NCBI GenBank assembly: GCA_047495785.1
Contig: JBLDXI010000074.1
Location: 1,240,001-1,304,000 of the forward strand
Reading direction: 5' to 3'
Length of the DNA: 64,000 bases
Origin: Lepidodermella squamata
Taxonomy: Eukaryota; Gastrotricha
Shown piece after piece: positions 23,361 through 36,335 of this stretch. The position numbers and the translations under genes are program-made. The notes beneath the pieces were generated by a model, which did not search any database, was not told the DNA's origin, and was given only the letters and a program-made list of their open reading frames with translations. Within the stretch, counting starts at the first letter, position 1. Each line of letters begins with the position of its first letter.

Positions 23361-26300
23361 AAATTTCCTGCCTATCTTTCAAGCAAGAGCCAACGGGAAC
23401 CGGTTACTACAAGCGCCGCGATGTAGTCCGGCTATTTTGCCAATTGGACGTGGCGAACGTTGAGATTACGTGGTATTTAAACGGCCAGCCGCTGTTGCAC
23501 CACTCGGCGTCGCAGCAGAAAGCGGCGCGGAATGGCGGCGGCGGCGGCCACCAGGCGACGACTCGGTCGCTGTCGAAGCGCGAAATCAATACGTCGACGA
23601 GTTCGCGGAGTGTCCACGCGGATTACATTGTTGAGAAGATTACGAATGGCTCGTCGCTGGTGTTCGCGCCCTTCCGGCCGAACAACAACGCCGGCGTGTA
23701 CCACTGCTCGGCGATGGACCTCGATTCCGGGTTGATTGTGCTCAGCCGGAGTGTTGTGCTCAAGAAGCCGATTCCGCCGAAGCAGGAGTTCGAGGAGTAC
23801 ATGCGCAGCGTGGACGCGCTCGCCGGCAACAACGTGGTGCTGAACTGCACGCAGCCGGTGCATGCCGAGCCGGCCGTCTACAAGTGGCGGTATCGCAAGT
23901 CGCAGATTCTCGAGGAGTTTCGCGACGTTGACGGCGAACTGCCAACGGGGCGGTTTTACACCACGCCCAACGGCAATTTGTACCTCTTCAATGTGACTAC
24001 GCAATTTGCAGGTGAGCATTCCACAACAAATCATTGTTCTGAGTCACCCGAGAAATATATTTCAGAAAATTAAGAAGAACATTTGATGAGATAGTGGGAT
24101 GATATTTTCAAATTTTAGATTATTTTCCTGTTAAAAGATCGAAAAAATGTAAAACTGAGTGTCTTCAAAATCCAAACTTGTTCATAAAATGCGTGAAAAT
24201 CGAGAAGATCATTAGATCTGGAAAATTATGTACCATTTATATTGTAGCGTAACTGTCTGTAATGGAAGCGAATTTTCAAATTAGGCACGTAACTTGGAAT
24301 ACTTATACGAAGTATTATTTTTCGAATATTGTTAGCTGGGTTTTCAGGGGAACGAATCCATCATTGTACAGTCGATTCGTGAAGTTTCTTATGATTTTCA
24401 TTGAATTCGTTTTGGAGAGGTTCGTTGAAGTCTGATTTAGCTTTTTGGAAAATTAGAATGCCTGAATCTGAACCTTATAAAATTTTCCCCAAGTTCCCCA
24501 CAAGTTGTTAACGAGGAAGCCGACTTGCTTAATTTTTCTTTATTTTAGGAATATTTTGAACTAACTGTTCCTTATTTAAGGGTAAAAAAGGGAGGGATCT
24601 GTCGCGAAAATGATTTACGTTAACTCTAAGAAATTAACAAATTTTTCGAACTTCTTTACCTAGATCTTGGAATTTTGGAAAATTTTTGGTTGACCGAGCG
24701 ATTTTTTATATACCTGAGTATAAATTGTTTTTACATATTTTCGACATCAAAATTTTGACGTGTTGTATGGCAATTTAAGTTTCAATTGGAAATTATTGTT
24801 GGAAAATCTGAATTTCCTTTATTTGATATAATATCTTTCATTTTTTTCATTCAATTATTCTGAATTGTTTTTCTTTCTTTTTTTAAGGTGACTTTCGATG
24901 TGTAACCGTCAACGAACTGCTCGAGAAAGAAGCCGTGACATCGTACTACTACCGGCTGTTTGTGAAAACGCCGAAATCGCTGCGCAACCCAGTGATCAGC
25001 CACTTCTCATGGTTCTCCGCCACGCAGGTCGAACAGGGCCAGTCGCTGACGCTCGAGTGCAACGCAGACGGCGCCCCACGGCCGAGCGTCAACTGGCGAT
25101 TCTCGTCATCGCAGTACAAGCACAAGCTGGAAACAGCCTACGAAGGCGTGTTGACCCTCAAAAACGTAACGGCGGACGATTCGGGCATCTACGCGTGCGA
25201 ACTCGCCCCGGCCGGCTCCGAATTCGTCAAAACCGTCAACGTCAGCGTCGTGCCGCCGCTCGCCATCGACATTTCAGTCGGTGAGAAATCGATGAATCTG
25301 GACGTCGGGGCGTCGTTGGCTGTTCGATGCAGTGCGAATCGCGGTTTGCCGGCTGGTTATCGCATTTCGTGGCTGAAAAATGGCACGCCCCTCGGCGAGG
25401 AAGCAACGGGCGTTCATCAACAGGGTGAGTCATCATCATCGTGGATTTGAATCTGTTTTTCATTACCGAGCCGCCTTTTCTCCGGGCTTGTTTATATTTT
25501 TTTGTTACGCGGGTTCACAAAGATTTGTGGCGCCGGCCGGCGGAAAAATCACGTTTTGTACCATGTTATTGCGTACGCTAATTTTCCTGCTGTTAGCGTG
25601 TATAAACATCAGACGGTTTTCTGTGTGTTTATAAGCCGAAAAAAGCTCGTGTAAGGTCGTGGTAGACCAATTTTCGGGCCATTATTTTGGCTATTTTGCG
25701 ATATGTAAATGGGCGAGACTGAATCATTGCGTGATAATCTTATTAGCCACCGGTACTACAGCACTTACGAGCAGCAAATCATCATGAAAATAACACATTT
25801 TTTCTTTCAAGCAAGAAATGGTGGGGGAAATAATTATCTAGAATTGAATGAAAATTCCTGATTTTGAGGCTACTGAATACTTAAGGTGATAATTTGCTGT
25901 CTTCATCTAGAAAAAAATAAGAAATTGAACATATGGAAAATTGTTAATATCTCGAATATGGAATACCATGAAGTAATACTCGGGAAGTTCATGATAACGA
26001 TATTTCATTATTAGAACGAAATGTTAACTTTTCTAATAAAAAATTACGAATGACGTTTTTCAAATTTTCAAATTTCAGCAGCCTCCTAAAAATCACAACA
26101 AACGCAAATATATCGTATAATCTTTAAACCAGACTGGTTTTATTGGTCGTCAACAATCTGTCCACGAGTTTTATTGTGGAGAACACCATTTATAAAATAT
26201 TTTGAATACATTTTTTCTCGCGTCAGTCATTGGGTAGATTCTATTTTTTCGATCCATTTTCAGTGCGAAACGATTTTATGAATAACTTGGAGTCCTTTTT

Positions 26301-29300
26301 ATTTTAAGACTCGTTGGTAACCAGATTTGATTGGTATTTCAGAATTTTTTGAAATTAGCATCGATGCCTTTTACAGGCTTAAGGCAGACTTGATAAGAAA
26401 TTATTGTTCTGCCCAATTTAATTTTGCCGAAGATTCTAGATTCTGGTGAATTTGATGTTGGCAATTGTTCAATTATTAATTCGGGAATTTATTGCTTTAT
26501 TTTAGAATTTTGGATTTTATTCTAAAATATTTAGTTCAAACTTGAAGTATTCCATTCTCTGCAAATTTACCTTCATTTTTTATCACACTTTTCTTTGTTT
26601 TTCAGTCCAACAATCGATGGGCGTGGCCGAGTTGCTGATAAGCAACGCACAGCTGGCGGATTCCGGCGTGTACCAGTGCTTCGTAGCCGAGGAACTGCCA
26701 TCAGCCGCGGCCGCCTCAGCCGCCTCCGCATCAGCCAACGGCTTATCCGGCTCAAAAAACGGTCAACGCAGCCCGTTCGGCGCGTTGGTCGCTTCGAACG
26801 ACTACTATTCAGGCAGTAGCAGCAATAGCCAATCTACAGCCGCTGCGGCTGCTTCATCCGGTCCAATCGCCGCAGACAACGCAGATCGGGCGTTGTTAAT
26901 TTACGCGGCACACGCCGACGTGTTCATTAGCGTCACTTGGCCGGCAACGACGACGACTGTCGAAAGCACGGCAGCAGCAGCGGCGGAGCAGACTACGGCC
27001 GAGCCACAGGCGGCTGTTATACCGCAGCACTCGACCGCCATGTTAGTACATTCATACATACATGCGTCCCAAATAATACATCCCTTCACTTCCCATACAT
27101 ACTACATACACTTATTTTGTTACTAAACGCTGAAAATGACGCGAGGATTCGCGCCTTTTGTTGTTAGTGTCGCTGCTGTGTGTTACTGCTAAACGCTAAA
27201 AACACAGAGAGAGCGCATTAAAAGGGAAGCGGCAGCTAGCGGTTGGATAAAGCACAGAAACTATGGGAGGGTAGATGAATGAATGAAGGAAAATAGGCGA
27301 GGCGCTTTTGTTTCAGCCGTTATTGTTGTTGTTGTAGGGTGGAAAAGTGACGCTCATAAAATAACACTTGTTGCAAATAATTAAGTCTACTCCAACTGCT
27401 TCTGCTACTGCTAAATTCAGGCTATCGAGAGAGCTATGCTCAACTCAAGAGGCAAGCATAAGAAAAATGAGACAAATTACGGCATAAATATCTGAGCAAA
27501 AACAACTGAAAACATGCACAAAAAACTTGATGAATTCGAAGAGAAAACGAATTTTCTTCTGGATTTCTGATCATTAAACAATGGAAAAAATTTGAAAGGG
27601 AATTTCCTTCAGAATTCAAAATTTTACATATGATATTCGGCAAGCCGATGAATGCAGTTATTTATGGCTAGAAGGAAGTAATGTCCCATAGAGCCACGAT
27701 TCTCCGCAGATTCCGATGCTTTTTCGGTCCATGCTCAATTACGTGTCTGACGAATTTTTACCAAATCTCAATTAGATCCTTCTTTGATTCTTTAAGCTAC
27801 AAATGAATCAATCTTATTTCAGAATCGCGAAATTTTCCCCAGTATTGATCGTCATATCATTTTCTGATCAGTTCCCAATTTTTCTCTTTATTAATGTTGA
27901 TGTATTTAATAATTTTCTCCTTATTTTTTCTTTCAGGCCAATGTCGGGCGATCACGGCATTGAGGCGCCAGTTGTAATGCGCGTCGACCGGCCATCGGCG
28001 ACGAACCACGGCGCAGTCGACGTGCACTGGGACTTCAAGCCGCCGCAGAACCTGCCGCGCGACGCCCTCGTCGGCTTCTCCGTCGAGTTCTGCCGCCACC
28101 CGTGCCTCAACAACCAGTGGCAAATCGGCGCAACGGTCAACGCCACGCAACGCAACGCGCTCTTCTTCGTCATTGCGCCTGCCGGCCACCAGCGCAAGTT
28201 CTCGCTGAGCGAACTCGGCGAGGCGAGCTCTTACGTGTTCCGCGTGGTGGCGCGGTTCCGGGCGCCCTTCTTCGCGCCCTTCGCCGGCATGCTGGCCGGC
28301 AACGCGAGTCAATTGGCGGTGCAGTTCGAGCCGCTGCCGCCGCCCGGCCTCGTCAAGGCGATGGCGATCGGGCCGGAGCGCATCGCGGCCGTGTGGGCCG
28401 ACTCGCAGCAGCTCGAGGCGCTGGTAAGTCGAAACACGCGACGCGCATCTGTCATCGCAGAGACTAAGCTATACTTAGGGTAGTGGTGTAGCTGGGCGGG
28501 GTCGATAGCGTGATAATTGAATAAGGCGCGGCCTGCAATTAATACCGACGCTCAGACGTGCACAATTGATACGTTGTGTGCAGAAGTGATTTTGCGGGGT
28601 TATGATTACCCAACGGATCATATGCGCGATTGTGTGTAGAAATTTTGATTGCGATTTGATCCTCCTTGCGTGCGTGCACGCATGCGCTCTCGGGTTCAAG
28701 TGAGCGGGCACGCGGCTCAAATGTTATTTCGCGCAATTGAGTAGCCGCCGTTTGACTCGATTTTGGCAATGGTGGTGGTGTGAAATGTGATCAAAATTGG
28801 TTTTATTAGATTTCATCCATGTCCATGGGTGGATTTTTTTCATGCGCAAGGAGATGATTCGATTGTTTGAAACTTGCACTGACCAATTGATGCGGCAAAT
28901 GAGCGGCCATTGTAATTTTCACGTCCGAAAATAAGTAAGATAATTCTTTAAAATTGAGGAAAAAATTGAGCAAAATTGGATAAAAATAATTTAGATCAAG
29001 ATTGGATCAAGTTGATCATCCTGTTAAATTTCAAGTACTCGGCCGTGAAGTTGGGGAAAAATGTGCACCTAGGCTTTTCTTAAGCAGATTTATTTCCGAG
29101 TATCACATCTGAGCTATTTTCGAATTTGATCGTAATTTGATTTGGTTTCAGAAGTTGATCAAATTTTACTCTTGAATTGATCTTTATATGATTTAGTTGG
29201 AAGAAAACTCGAATCGAATTTGATTCGAATTTTTCTCGATCAAATAAAGAAAAAACAATTAGCCAGATGAAAATTAATTCAGCTAATGATGAATGAAAGA

Positions 29301-32300
29301 TCCATTTTAGCTTGAAGATCGAGAAACTCATCAGTTTAGCCGCTGCTGGGCGAGTATTTAGAGCAGTTTTGACTGTGAACCAGCCACCTTCTTCAAGCAA
29401 TCCGACCAGATCTATGATGATAGCTTTGCGAAATTTTATCGAGAAATTAAAAAAATTCGAATTGAAATTGATGATGAAAGCTCGGCAGTGATATAATTAA
29501 GGGTTAAGGGTTAAGTTTGTTTGATCCCTTAGAGATATAAAAATAGCTCAAGTTCGGTTTTTGAGACGTTACTAATTATTTCTATTATTTTCGATTCAAG
29601 GTGCCGAATATTCGCGACACGCTGTGGTACGAAGTGCAATGGCGGCCGCTGGGCTCGCAAAACGGCGATACGTCCAACGTGTACGAAGTTCAACACTTCA
29701 GCGTCCGCAAGCCGGTGTCTTCGATCAAGAATCTGCCGCACCGAGTGTCGCCCTTCGTCGTCATCACCGACCTGTCGCCGTCGACTTTCTACGAACTGCG
29801 AGTTCGCTACATCCGCCTGTCGGACGCGCTGTCCCAGGTCGAACCCGTCTCGCCGTGGTCGGCGTCGGTGCACGCTGAGACCGCGTTGAAAGGCTCCCCG
29901 CTGCTACTGGACACCTTGAACATGTCGCCTGAACACCAGGCCATCTCGATAAATGCCCTATTCCACCCGAATAAGAACGACATGTCGTCGACGCTGCCGA
30001 ACAGGGCGAGTGAGGGTGTGTTAGGCGCGTCGTCCGAATTGCTCTACACAGTGCTCGGCATTGTGATGGGCTGTCTTGTCATCACCCTGATCGTATTCGT
30101 TGTGCTGTGCGCGTTGCGGCAGAAACGCCAGCGGAAGTACATTCAAAACATGCGGCGGCAGTTGAATAGGCTGCCGAGTAAGGAGAATTTGAACCGGCTG
30201 CTGACGCCGGCGCACTCGAAGATGCCGAGCCCGCCGACGCAGGAGTCGACGCCGAACGGCAACTTCCAGCCGACGCCGTCGCATTTTGCCCACCAGCTCG
30301 GCATTTTCACGGGCTCGGCGCTGTCGAGTCCGACGGCGGTGAGCGCGGCGCTGGCGGCCGACATTTCCGATAACATCCTGATTGCGTCGGGCAACGGCGG
30401 GCTCGGCTCGTCTGATGCGAATCGGCCCAAGTTGGGCACGAGTAAGCTGGGCGGCAACAACGCGTATGGCACCATGTCGCGGAAACCGGCTCAGTCGCCT
30501 CTCGTCGCTCACAATCCTTACTACAGGTGAGTGAAGCTAGTTCGAAAAGTGAAAATAGTGTCGTAATTCTGAAATTTCTTTTTCTCATGATTTACTAGTG
30601 AAACCAATTTTCAAACTATCGTACCCCTTCGAAAACATTCGAACAATTCAAAACTAAATTATTTCGTTTCAAATCCGTTTTTTGACAGTCAGTTCAACTT
30701 TCGGAATTTTCTTGTTGAAAATGTGACAATTATAACAGGAAATTTTGGAAGGGTCAAAATATTTGAGCCACTAAAAATGAGGTTCCAGCACTAGACTGAA
30801 CCTGGTTTATCATTTCAGTAGTTGTTGGGTTCCAAATCGGTTGATATCGGAAAATTCATTGCCTTGTGAAAAGCATGTTCCCGTGATTTCTTTTTCGGAG
30901 TTCGCATATCAATCAAATTATTACAAAATTTAATGAATTTTCATGCAAATTTCCAAGTTAATAGACGAATTTTCTGCAAGTTCTGCCATCATCGGTTTAT
31001 GATTCGGTCATTTTTAAATGAAATATTTTTTCTATTTTCAGGACTCTGGACAGCCATCGAATGTTCTCGAACGGCGGCGGGTTGTCGCAGAACAAATTTG
31101 TCGGCGGTGGCGGCGGTTCGAAAAACGGCACGCCGGTGCACGGCGCGGCCGAACTCAGCCAGCCGCTCCTCACCACGGCCGAGTCGGCCTTCGTCGAGCC
31201 GCCGTACGAACTGCCGTCAGCTGTCGTCGCGCAGCAGCAACAGCAACGCCTCATCCTAGCGAACCAACACGCGCTGGCCGGGCTCGGCGGGCCGCCGTTG
31301 TCGGTCGCCGCCGCGTCGCAGCCGGCCGGCGCAGGCAATTCGGTCGCGCAGCACTACTCGACGTACTCGACGTTCGGCCGTAAGAACCCGCTGAGTACCA
31401 CTGGCATGGGTGCTGTTGGTGGCAATCGGCTGATGAATGGCGGGCTGTCGTCGAACATCGGCTCGAATGCGTCGAATCTCTACTTCAATGATGGTAAAAC
31501 TAAGTTCTAATTAACTATGAATGAAAAAATAGGCACTAAACTCATCAAAATCAAATCCGATTGAAATTCAGTCAATGATTCTGTAAACCCTTGACTTCAT
31601 TTTTCACTATTTTCTCTCAATTAGGTGGCGTGCCGGAGGGCGTGGCGTTGTCTGAAATGGGCGTCACAGCGAATGGCATTTTCCTGAGCGACAACGGCGC
31701 CGTGGACGCGTCGGGGCGCCTCGGCATGCCCGTGCCGTCGTCGTCCGTGAAAAGCTCCTCCACGTCGTCGCCATCTGCCCACAACGGCAACTCCAACTCC
31801 AACAACAACAACAACAACAACGGGAATAACACTGCGAATAACAGCAGCAGCAACTTCACGATGCAACTCGGCTCGCTCGCCTTTGTGCCGCACTCGTCGA
31901 ATCTGCACAGCAACGCGAGTAGCAGCAACGGCTTTTTGAACGGCGGCGGAGGCGGAGGCGGGCCGCATTCCATCATCAGCGGCAGTGATCAAAATGGTAA
32001 GCAAGAAACAAATTTCGAATGTCCAATTCACTTTCGGAGAAATTATTTTGCCAACATTTCATGATTGAATTTAAATGCAACTAATTGGGCCTAGACGGCC
32101 TAGACCCTTTTACGGTCTAATATTTTCAGCCGAACCAATTAAGGAAACGACGAAACTAGTCGGGAAATCGAAACACGTATTACATTTTGTTTGATCCACC
32201 TTGCAAAACACGTGGAAAAACACCTGTGGATTCTGTAAAAATCAGTTAGGTACTGTACTTACGCTTTGAAGCCTTGAAATTCTTCAGCATGTAGTTTTGC

Positions 32301-32536
32301 TATTCAAATTTCAAATTTCTCGCCTTATCGTAATTCTGATTTTAATTTTAATATTTGTTTTTGCAGTTGAAGATTCGAACACGAACTTCAGCGTCGAAGT
32401 GGCGCCGAACGGCATGTCGCAGCGGTACAGCAAAACCAGCAACAGCAACAACTTGCCCCAATCATCGCACCACCTGCAGCTCGGCAACGGCTCCGCGTCG
32501 TACCGCCCGCCGCCTCAACTCTCGTTTCTGACATGA
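23361..32536 (+). CDS. Ig/FN3 transmembrane receptor, Ihog/CDON-like (5' end missing)
   Basis: Eight exons keep frame: about 23361-24011, 24888-25424, 26606-27041, 27937-28423, 29601-30526, 31042-31493, 31625-31996 and 32367-32536 (about 1,340 residues). Four Ig domains are marked by Cys pairs (RLFCQL/YHCSAM; VLNCTQ/DFRCVT; LTLECNADG/SGIYACE; LAVRCSA/SGVYQCF). Two fibronectin III modules follow (SYVFRVVARF; ITDLSPSTFYELRVRY), then one TM helix (LYTVLGIVMGCLVITLIVFV) with a stop-transfer RQKRQRK, and a long Gly/Ser/Asn-rich tail. Four Ig plus two FN3 plus TM is the layout of Ihog/Boi, hedgehog co-receptors related to CDON/BOC; Turtle/IGSF9 is an alternative. Oddities are an about 110-residue Ala/Ser-rich insert directly after the last Ig cysteine and an Asn run in exon 7. 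The signal peptide exon was not found; the first acceptor may instead be at 23384. Confidence 0.8.
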
Positions 32537-32539
32537 TCC

Positions 32540-34750
32540 AAGTTTTAGCTATTAGAAATTAATAGTACATCATACGCAAATTTCACCTCTTTTCCTCGTT
32601 TAATTCGAGGAAATGTATATCGCAACCCCGTTTCACGCTTGAGTGAGCAGAACAAGTATCTGATTTCAAGACTCATCAACTTTCCGCGCCGGTGCTATTG
32701 AGAAGAAGAAAAATACATAATTGCGCCTGAAATTTGTATCAATAATTATGAATATTTGCCGAATAATAATAATGAGAATTTTTGCGCTTCAAATAATAAT
32801 TGTTCCCCCACTTCTCTTCCTACTCCTCCTCTTCTTGTTTTTGGTTTTTTTTCTGTCGTTGGTACATAGGTACATTGGTACATTTTTATTGTCTTTATTT
32901 GGTCTCACGATCTTGCAAAAAATTCGTTTTGTTGTGACTTGGTTTTTTCGAGTCAATTGATTACCTAATTGCCTTACATGAAATTTGAACAAACAAACTG
33001 AAATAATGACGATGCATAATTTCTTCCCCTTTTGCTATTGCTCGCTCTACTTTTTCTAATTGGTTTTCCTACGATGATGCTTTTATTCTCTCTCCTCGTC
33101 TCTCGTTCTTCTTATCAATGATGATCATAATTGTTGATCGGTTTTTTTGTTTTCACGATACTTGAGATGATGCAGAAGTTGTAAACAAAATGAGCTTTAC
33201 GATAGAAATGAAACTCAACAAATTTTTGTGTTTTTTCCTGTTTTTTTTACTTGCAACTTTCAGGTTGGTACATCAGATTATATGAATAAAAAATTACAGA
33301 ACTATAGTGAAGGCTCGAACTTGCGTCGGAAGGTTTCAAGGGTCGAGTAGCTGCTTTTAAAGCTTAAAATGGAGCTTGAACTAGAGGAAGCCAAGATCTT
33401 TGTAAGAATATACAACTGCCAAGTCGTTGCTCCTCGTTGAGTCGCCCATGAAACCGACTTGGCGATAGCAATATTAGGCGAGTCAGCTCGTTCTCCCATC
33501 GGTGGACGTCGTCGCCACTCTACCACCGCTACCGGCCGGGAGAAGAGCATATTTTCGAATGCTAAAATCTGTATATTTGTAGCTGTACCGTAATGGTGGT
33601 TATTTTGGACAAAAACATGGTTTTCAGCTCTAGAAAATCAGGAAAAAATTATAATAATGTGAAACTTTCAGGGCATGAGGGGGGGACCACATCCGATCTC
33701 TGGGCAAAATTTGGTAATTTTCTCATTTTACCTTGATTTTATAAAAATGGTGCTGGTTAGGCTAAATTTGGACACTTATGGGGTAAATTTGGACACTTCA
33801 TTAGCATATTCATAATTGTCGGAATGCGTGCGGAACTTGAAACTTTTCTTGAAATTCCTAAAAAAATGCGCACATGGTGCAAAGAAACTGATGACGTCAT
33901 CCAAACTCGATTCAAATTTTTTCCCGCTATTTTTCTCTCAACGCATTTATTATGTCCAAACTTACCCTACGTGTGGCCTAAACTTTGAGGTCACCTGTAC
34001 CGAATTCCCGTCGACAAAGGTCAATTATTTTTTTGCCAGTCGAGAGTTCATGGTGTCAGTTGCCACTGGTAAAAATTTCAAGTCGAGATATATTCAGATT
34101 GGGAATTAGGGGGTCCCAAATCGACGTTTAGAGAGATCCTACCTTATCAATTTTTGTTGAAGACAGGTAACTTCCATTATACCTCGTATTTGGTACCGTT
34201 GGAAAGCCCAACTCTCAAGGAATCTGAGGATTTTTACCGATATTTTTATTCACCCTCCTGATCGAGCACAATTTAGCTGATAAGGTGTAGTGTCCAAATT
34301 TAGCCTGTCCAAAATTACCCAGCGTTACGGTATCTATTTTCTGTTGCGAATAAAAAAACCCTCAGCGTTCAACATTGTGACTTCGGATGGAAAATTAGAA
34401 TGATTCAAAATAAAAAGGGTGCACATAATTATGTGTTACTTTATCCCTATTTGTGCAAAACCTTTTCAAAACTAACCCAAATCCCAATCCTAACCCTAAC
34501 CCTAACCCCAGGAAAACCCCGAATATCATTAGAAGGCAGTATGACTCATTTCGCACCACCAAATCGCGAATGTTGTTCATTTCGATCGAGTAGTCGTGCA
34601 TTTCAACATTGAACGCAGAATAAAAGTCAAAATGCACTACTGTCAAGTGCAAGGCTGAACAATGCAACCCCGCAGCGGGAAACATTTTTCTCCCACCCGC
34701 GTTAGTATTAGCCGGCCTGAAGAATAATATTTCCTATTGCAGTAGATATT
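32540..34750. other. Intergenic region 3' of Ig/FN3 gene
   Basis: I see no supported gene. A GC-richer island at about 33420-33545 has no recognisable coding content. A word close to GGTAAATTTGGACACTT is repeated in tandem near 33760-33800, and a related word recurs near 34290. Three telomere-like CCTAAC units lie at about 34490-34510. Confidence 0.45.
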
Positions 34751-34752
34751 GT

Positions 34753-34980
34753 CTGTTAGCCAGCATCGCATCATCTCATCAAACACCGGTTTCTTGGGTA
34801 AATAAACAGCTAAATTTAATCAAACTCGCTGGCGATGATCGCAAACGTGCAGGATGCCGCTCGCCTACTCCGCCATCAAGTGCATCGGTATCTACGAAAC
34901 ACAAGAGTGCACCTCGTATGCCATACGCTTAACACAGGTTTACTCAGTTGGCGGGGTTTGGCAGGGAGATGCTTATAAAA
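34753..34980 (+). promoter_or_regulatory. Promoter block of small secreted peptide gene A
   Basis: It contains CGCTGGCGATGATCGCAAAC (about 34827-34846), then GCATCGGTATCTACGAA, an ACACAG...CAGTTGGC module, and a TATA box (TATAAAA, 34974) followed by GGCAAGGCTCCGC. The same modules in the same order precede the gene at 45011. The TATA box and GGC(A/G)AGGCT element also precede the gene at 50806, and a weaker form (TATTTAA, GCAAGGCTCCG) precedes 47659. Confidence 0.75.
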
Positions 34981-35033
34981 TGGCAAGGCTCCGCAGTATA
35001 ATGCATTCTTTCGTTTAAAATTTTCTTTCAAAT

Positions 35034-35314
35034 ATGAACAAGACCCTCCTTTTCACCCTCGCAGTGGTAGGTTTCCCCCTTACATGAGATCTGATGATAT
35101 TTATGTAAATATATATATTATGTTCAATTAACAGGTTTTCGCCGCTGTGCTAGCTGTATCAGCAGAGGAAGAATCAGCGCGTGGAGGTTCAATGACAGGC
35201 GGCCGTGAGGCTGCTTACGAAGAAGAATCAGCTCGTGGAGGTCATCCAGGTGGCCGTGAGGCTGATTTCGAAGAAGAATCAGCTAGGTCGCCATCGAAGA
35301 GGCCTGCGAAGTAA
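35034..35314 (+). CDS. Small secreted repeat peptide A (ESAR family)
   Basis: Exon 1 (35034-35066) encodes 11 residues; a 68-nt intron (GTAGGT...AACAG) in phase 0 precedes exon 2 (35135-35314). The product is 70 residues. The signal peptide is MNKTLLFTLAV + VFAAVLAVSA. The mature part of about 49 residues is made of repeats: EEESARGG appears twice and EEESAR a third time, linked by GGREAAYE and GGREADFE. The alternation of acidic and basic blocks is striking; there are no cysteines and no dibasic sites between repeats. It is the founder description for a four-member family (also 45011, 47659, 50806). Function unknown; a processed peptide precursor or intrinsically disordered secreted protein is possible. 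AATAAA near 35468 is a likely poly(A) signal. Confidence 0.85.
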
Positions 35315-35329
35315 AATTGAATCTAAATG

Positions 35330-36330
35330 CGAGCAGCTTTGAAGCACTTGTGTGGAGCCGTCAACTTTTTGCCAGCTTTGATTTGCTTTTATGTGGTCGT
35401 AGTTAAGGTCATGGTATTGCACCCATCAACTTCTCTTGAATTGATTGTCTCATGATGCGGTTATTGGAATAAATGCTTAATGGCACTCATTCGCCAGGCT
35501 TCAGTTTTTAAAATCGAGAATGCGGTGATTGCCGATCGCCACTTTCCCTCTGCTTTTGGATTCGCGAGAAGGAATAGAACTTTAACGCATTTTATAACAC
35601 CTATTCTCGAAAACGCTGCCTCTCGTAAACTTCGACTCGTGATTATTACGCGTTTTCTCGCTTAGAATCAAAACTCGGTGTTCTAACATATATTAGTATT
35701 AATTTTGTATATTTTACAAAGTGCGGCAAAATCGCAGCGATTGACAAGCGATCCCGGGTGGGTACTTCACCTCAATGTATCTCAATGTATCTCTTTTGTT
35801 GGTTTGATCCACCTTAATACATCTAGCACCTCCGCCACGTAAAAAAGTGGCCGCAAGCGAGGAAGTGGGGCAAAGCGGAAACGCGGCAGGCCTGCTAAAG
35901 TGAACAGCAGCACCCACAACAGCACCTAAGATGCGCGGTCAACAGGCGTTGAGCAAACAACTCGCTGATTAAAACTTCTAGTTTCCGATAGGAGTTTCAT
36001 CATCATCTCTGGTATCTCTATTCTCTATGATTGCATCATTTAAAAATTCCCCACGCAATAAATTCTGATAGTATTATTTTCTTATGCACAGTTGATCAAC
36101 ACTTTCCCTCTGCTTTTGGATTCGCGAGAAAGAAGAGAAACGCTTTCGTTTGATATTTTTCCCTTTGCCCTAACATTGGGGTATTTATAACTTGTTCTTG
36201 AAAGAGTTGTGTTCAACGAACGACCTATTAATAAGTACTAAAAGTTAGCGGTATCCTTTCAAAAGCTGCGCATGATTTTTCGATTAGCCGACCGACTATG
36301 GCATATTTACGTCTGATGACACTTGATGCT
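35330..36330. other. Intergenic region
   Basis: No gene supported. A 31-bp sequence containing CTTTCCCTCTGCTTTTGGAT occurs twice, near 35540 and near 36102, as a direct repeat. The downstream part of the peptide gene's 3' region lies at the left. Confidence 0.5.
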
Positions 36331-36335
36331 GGAAA

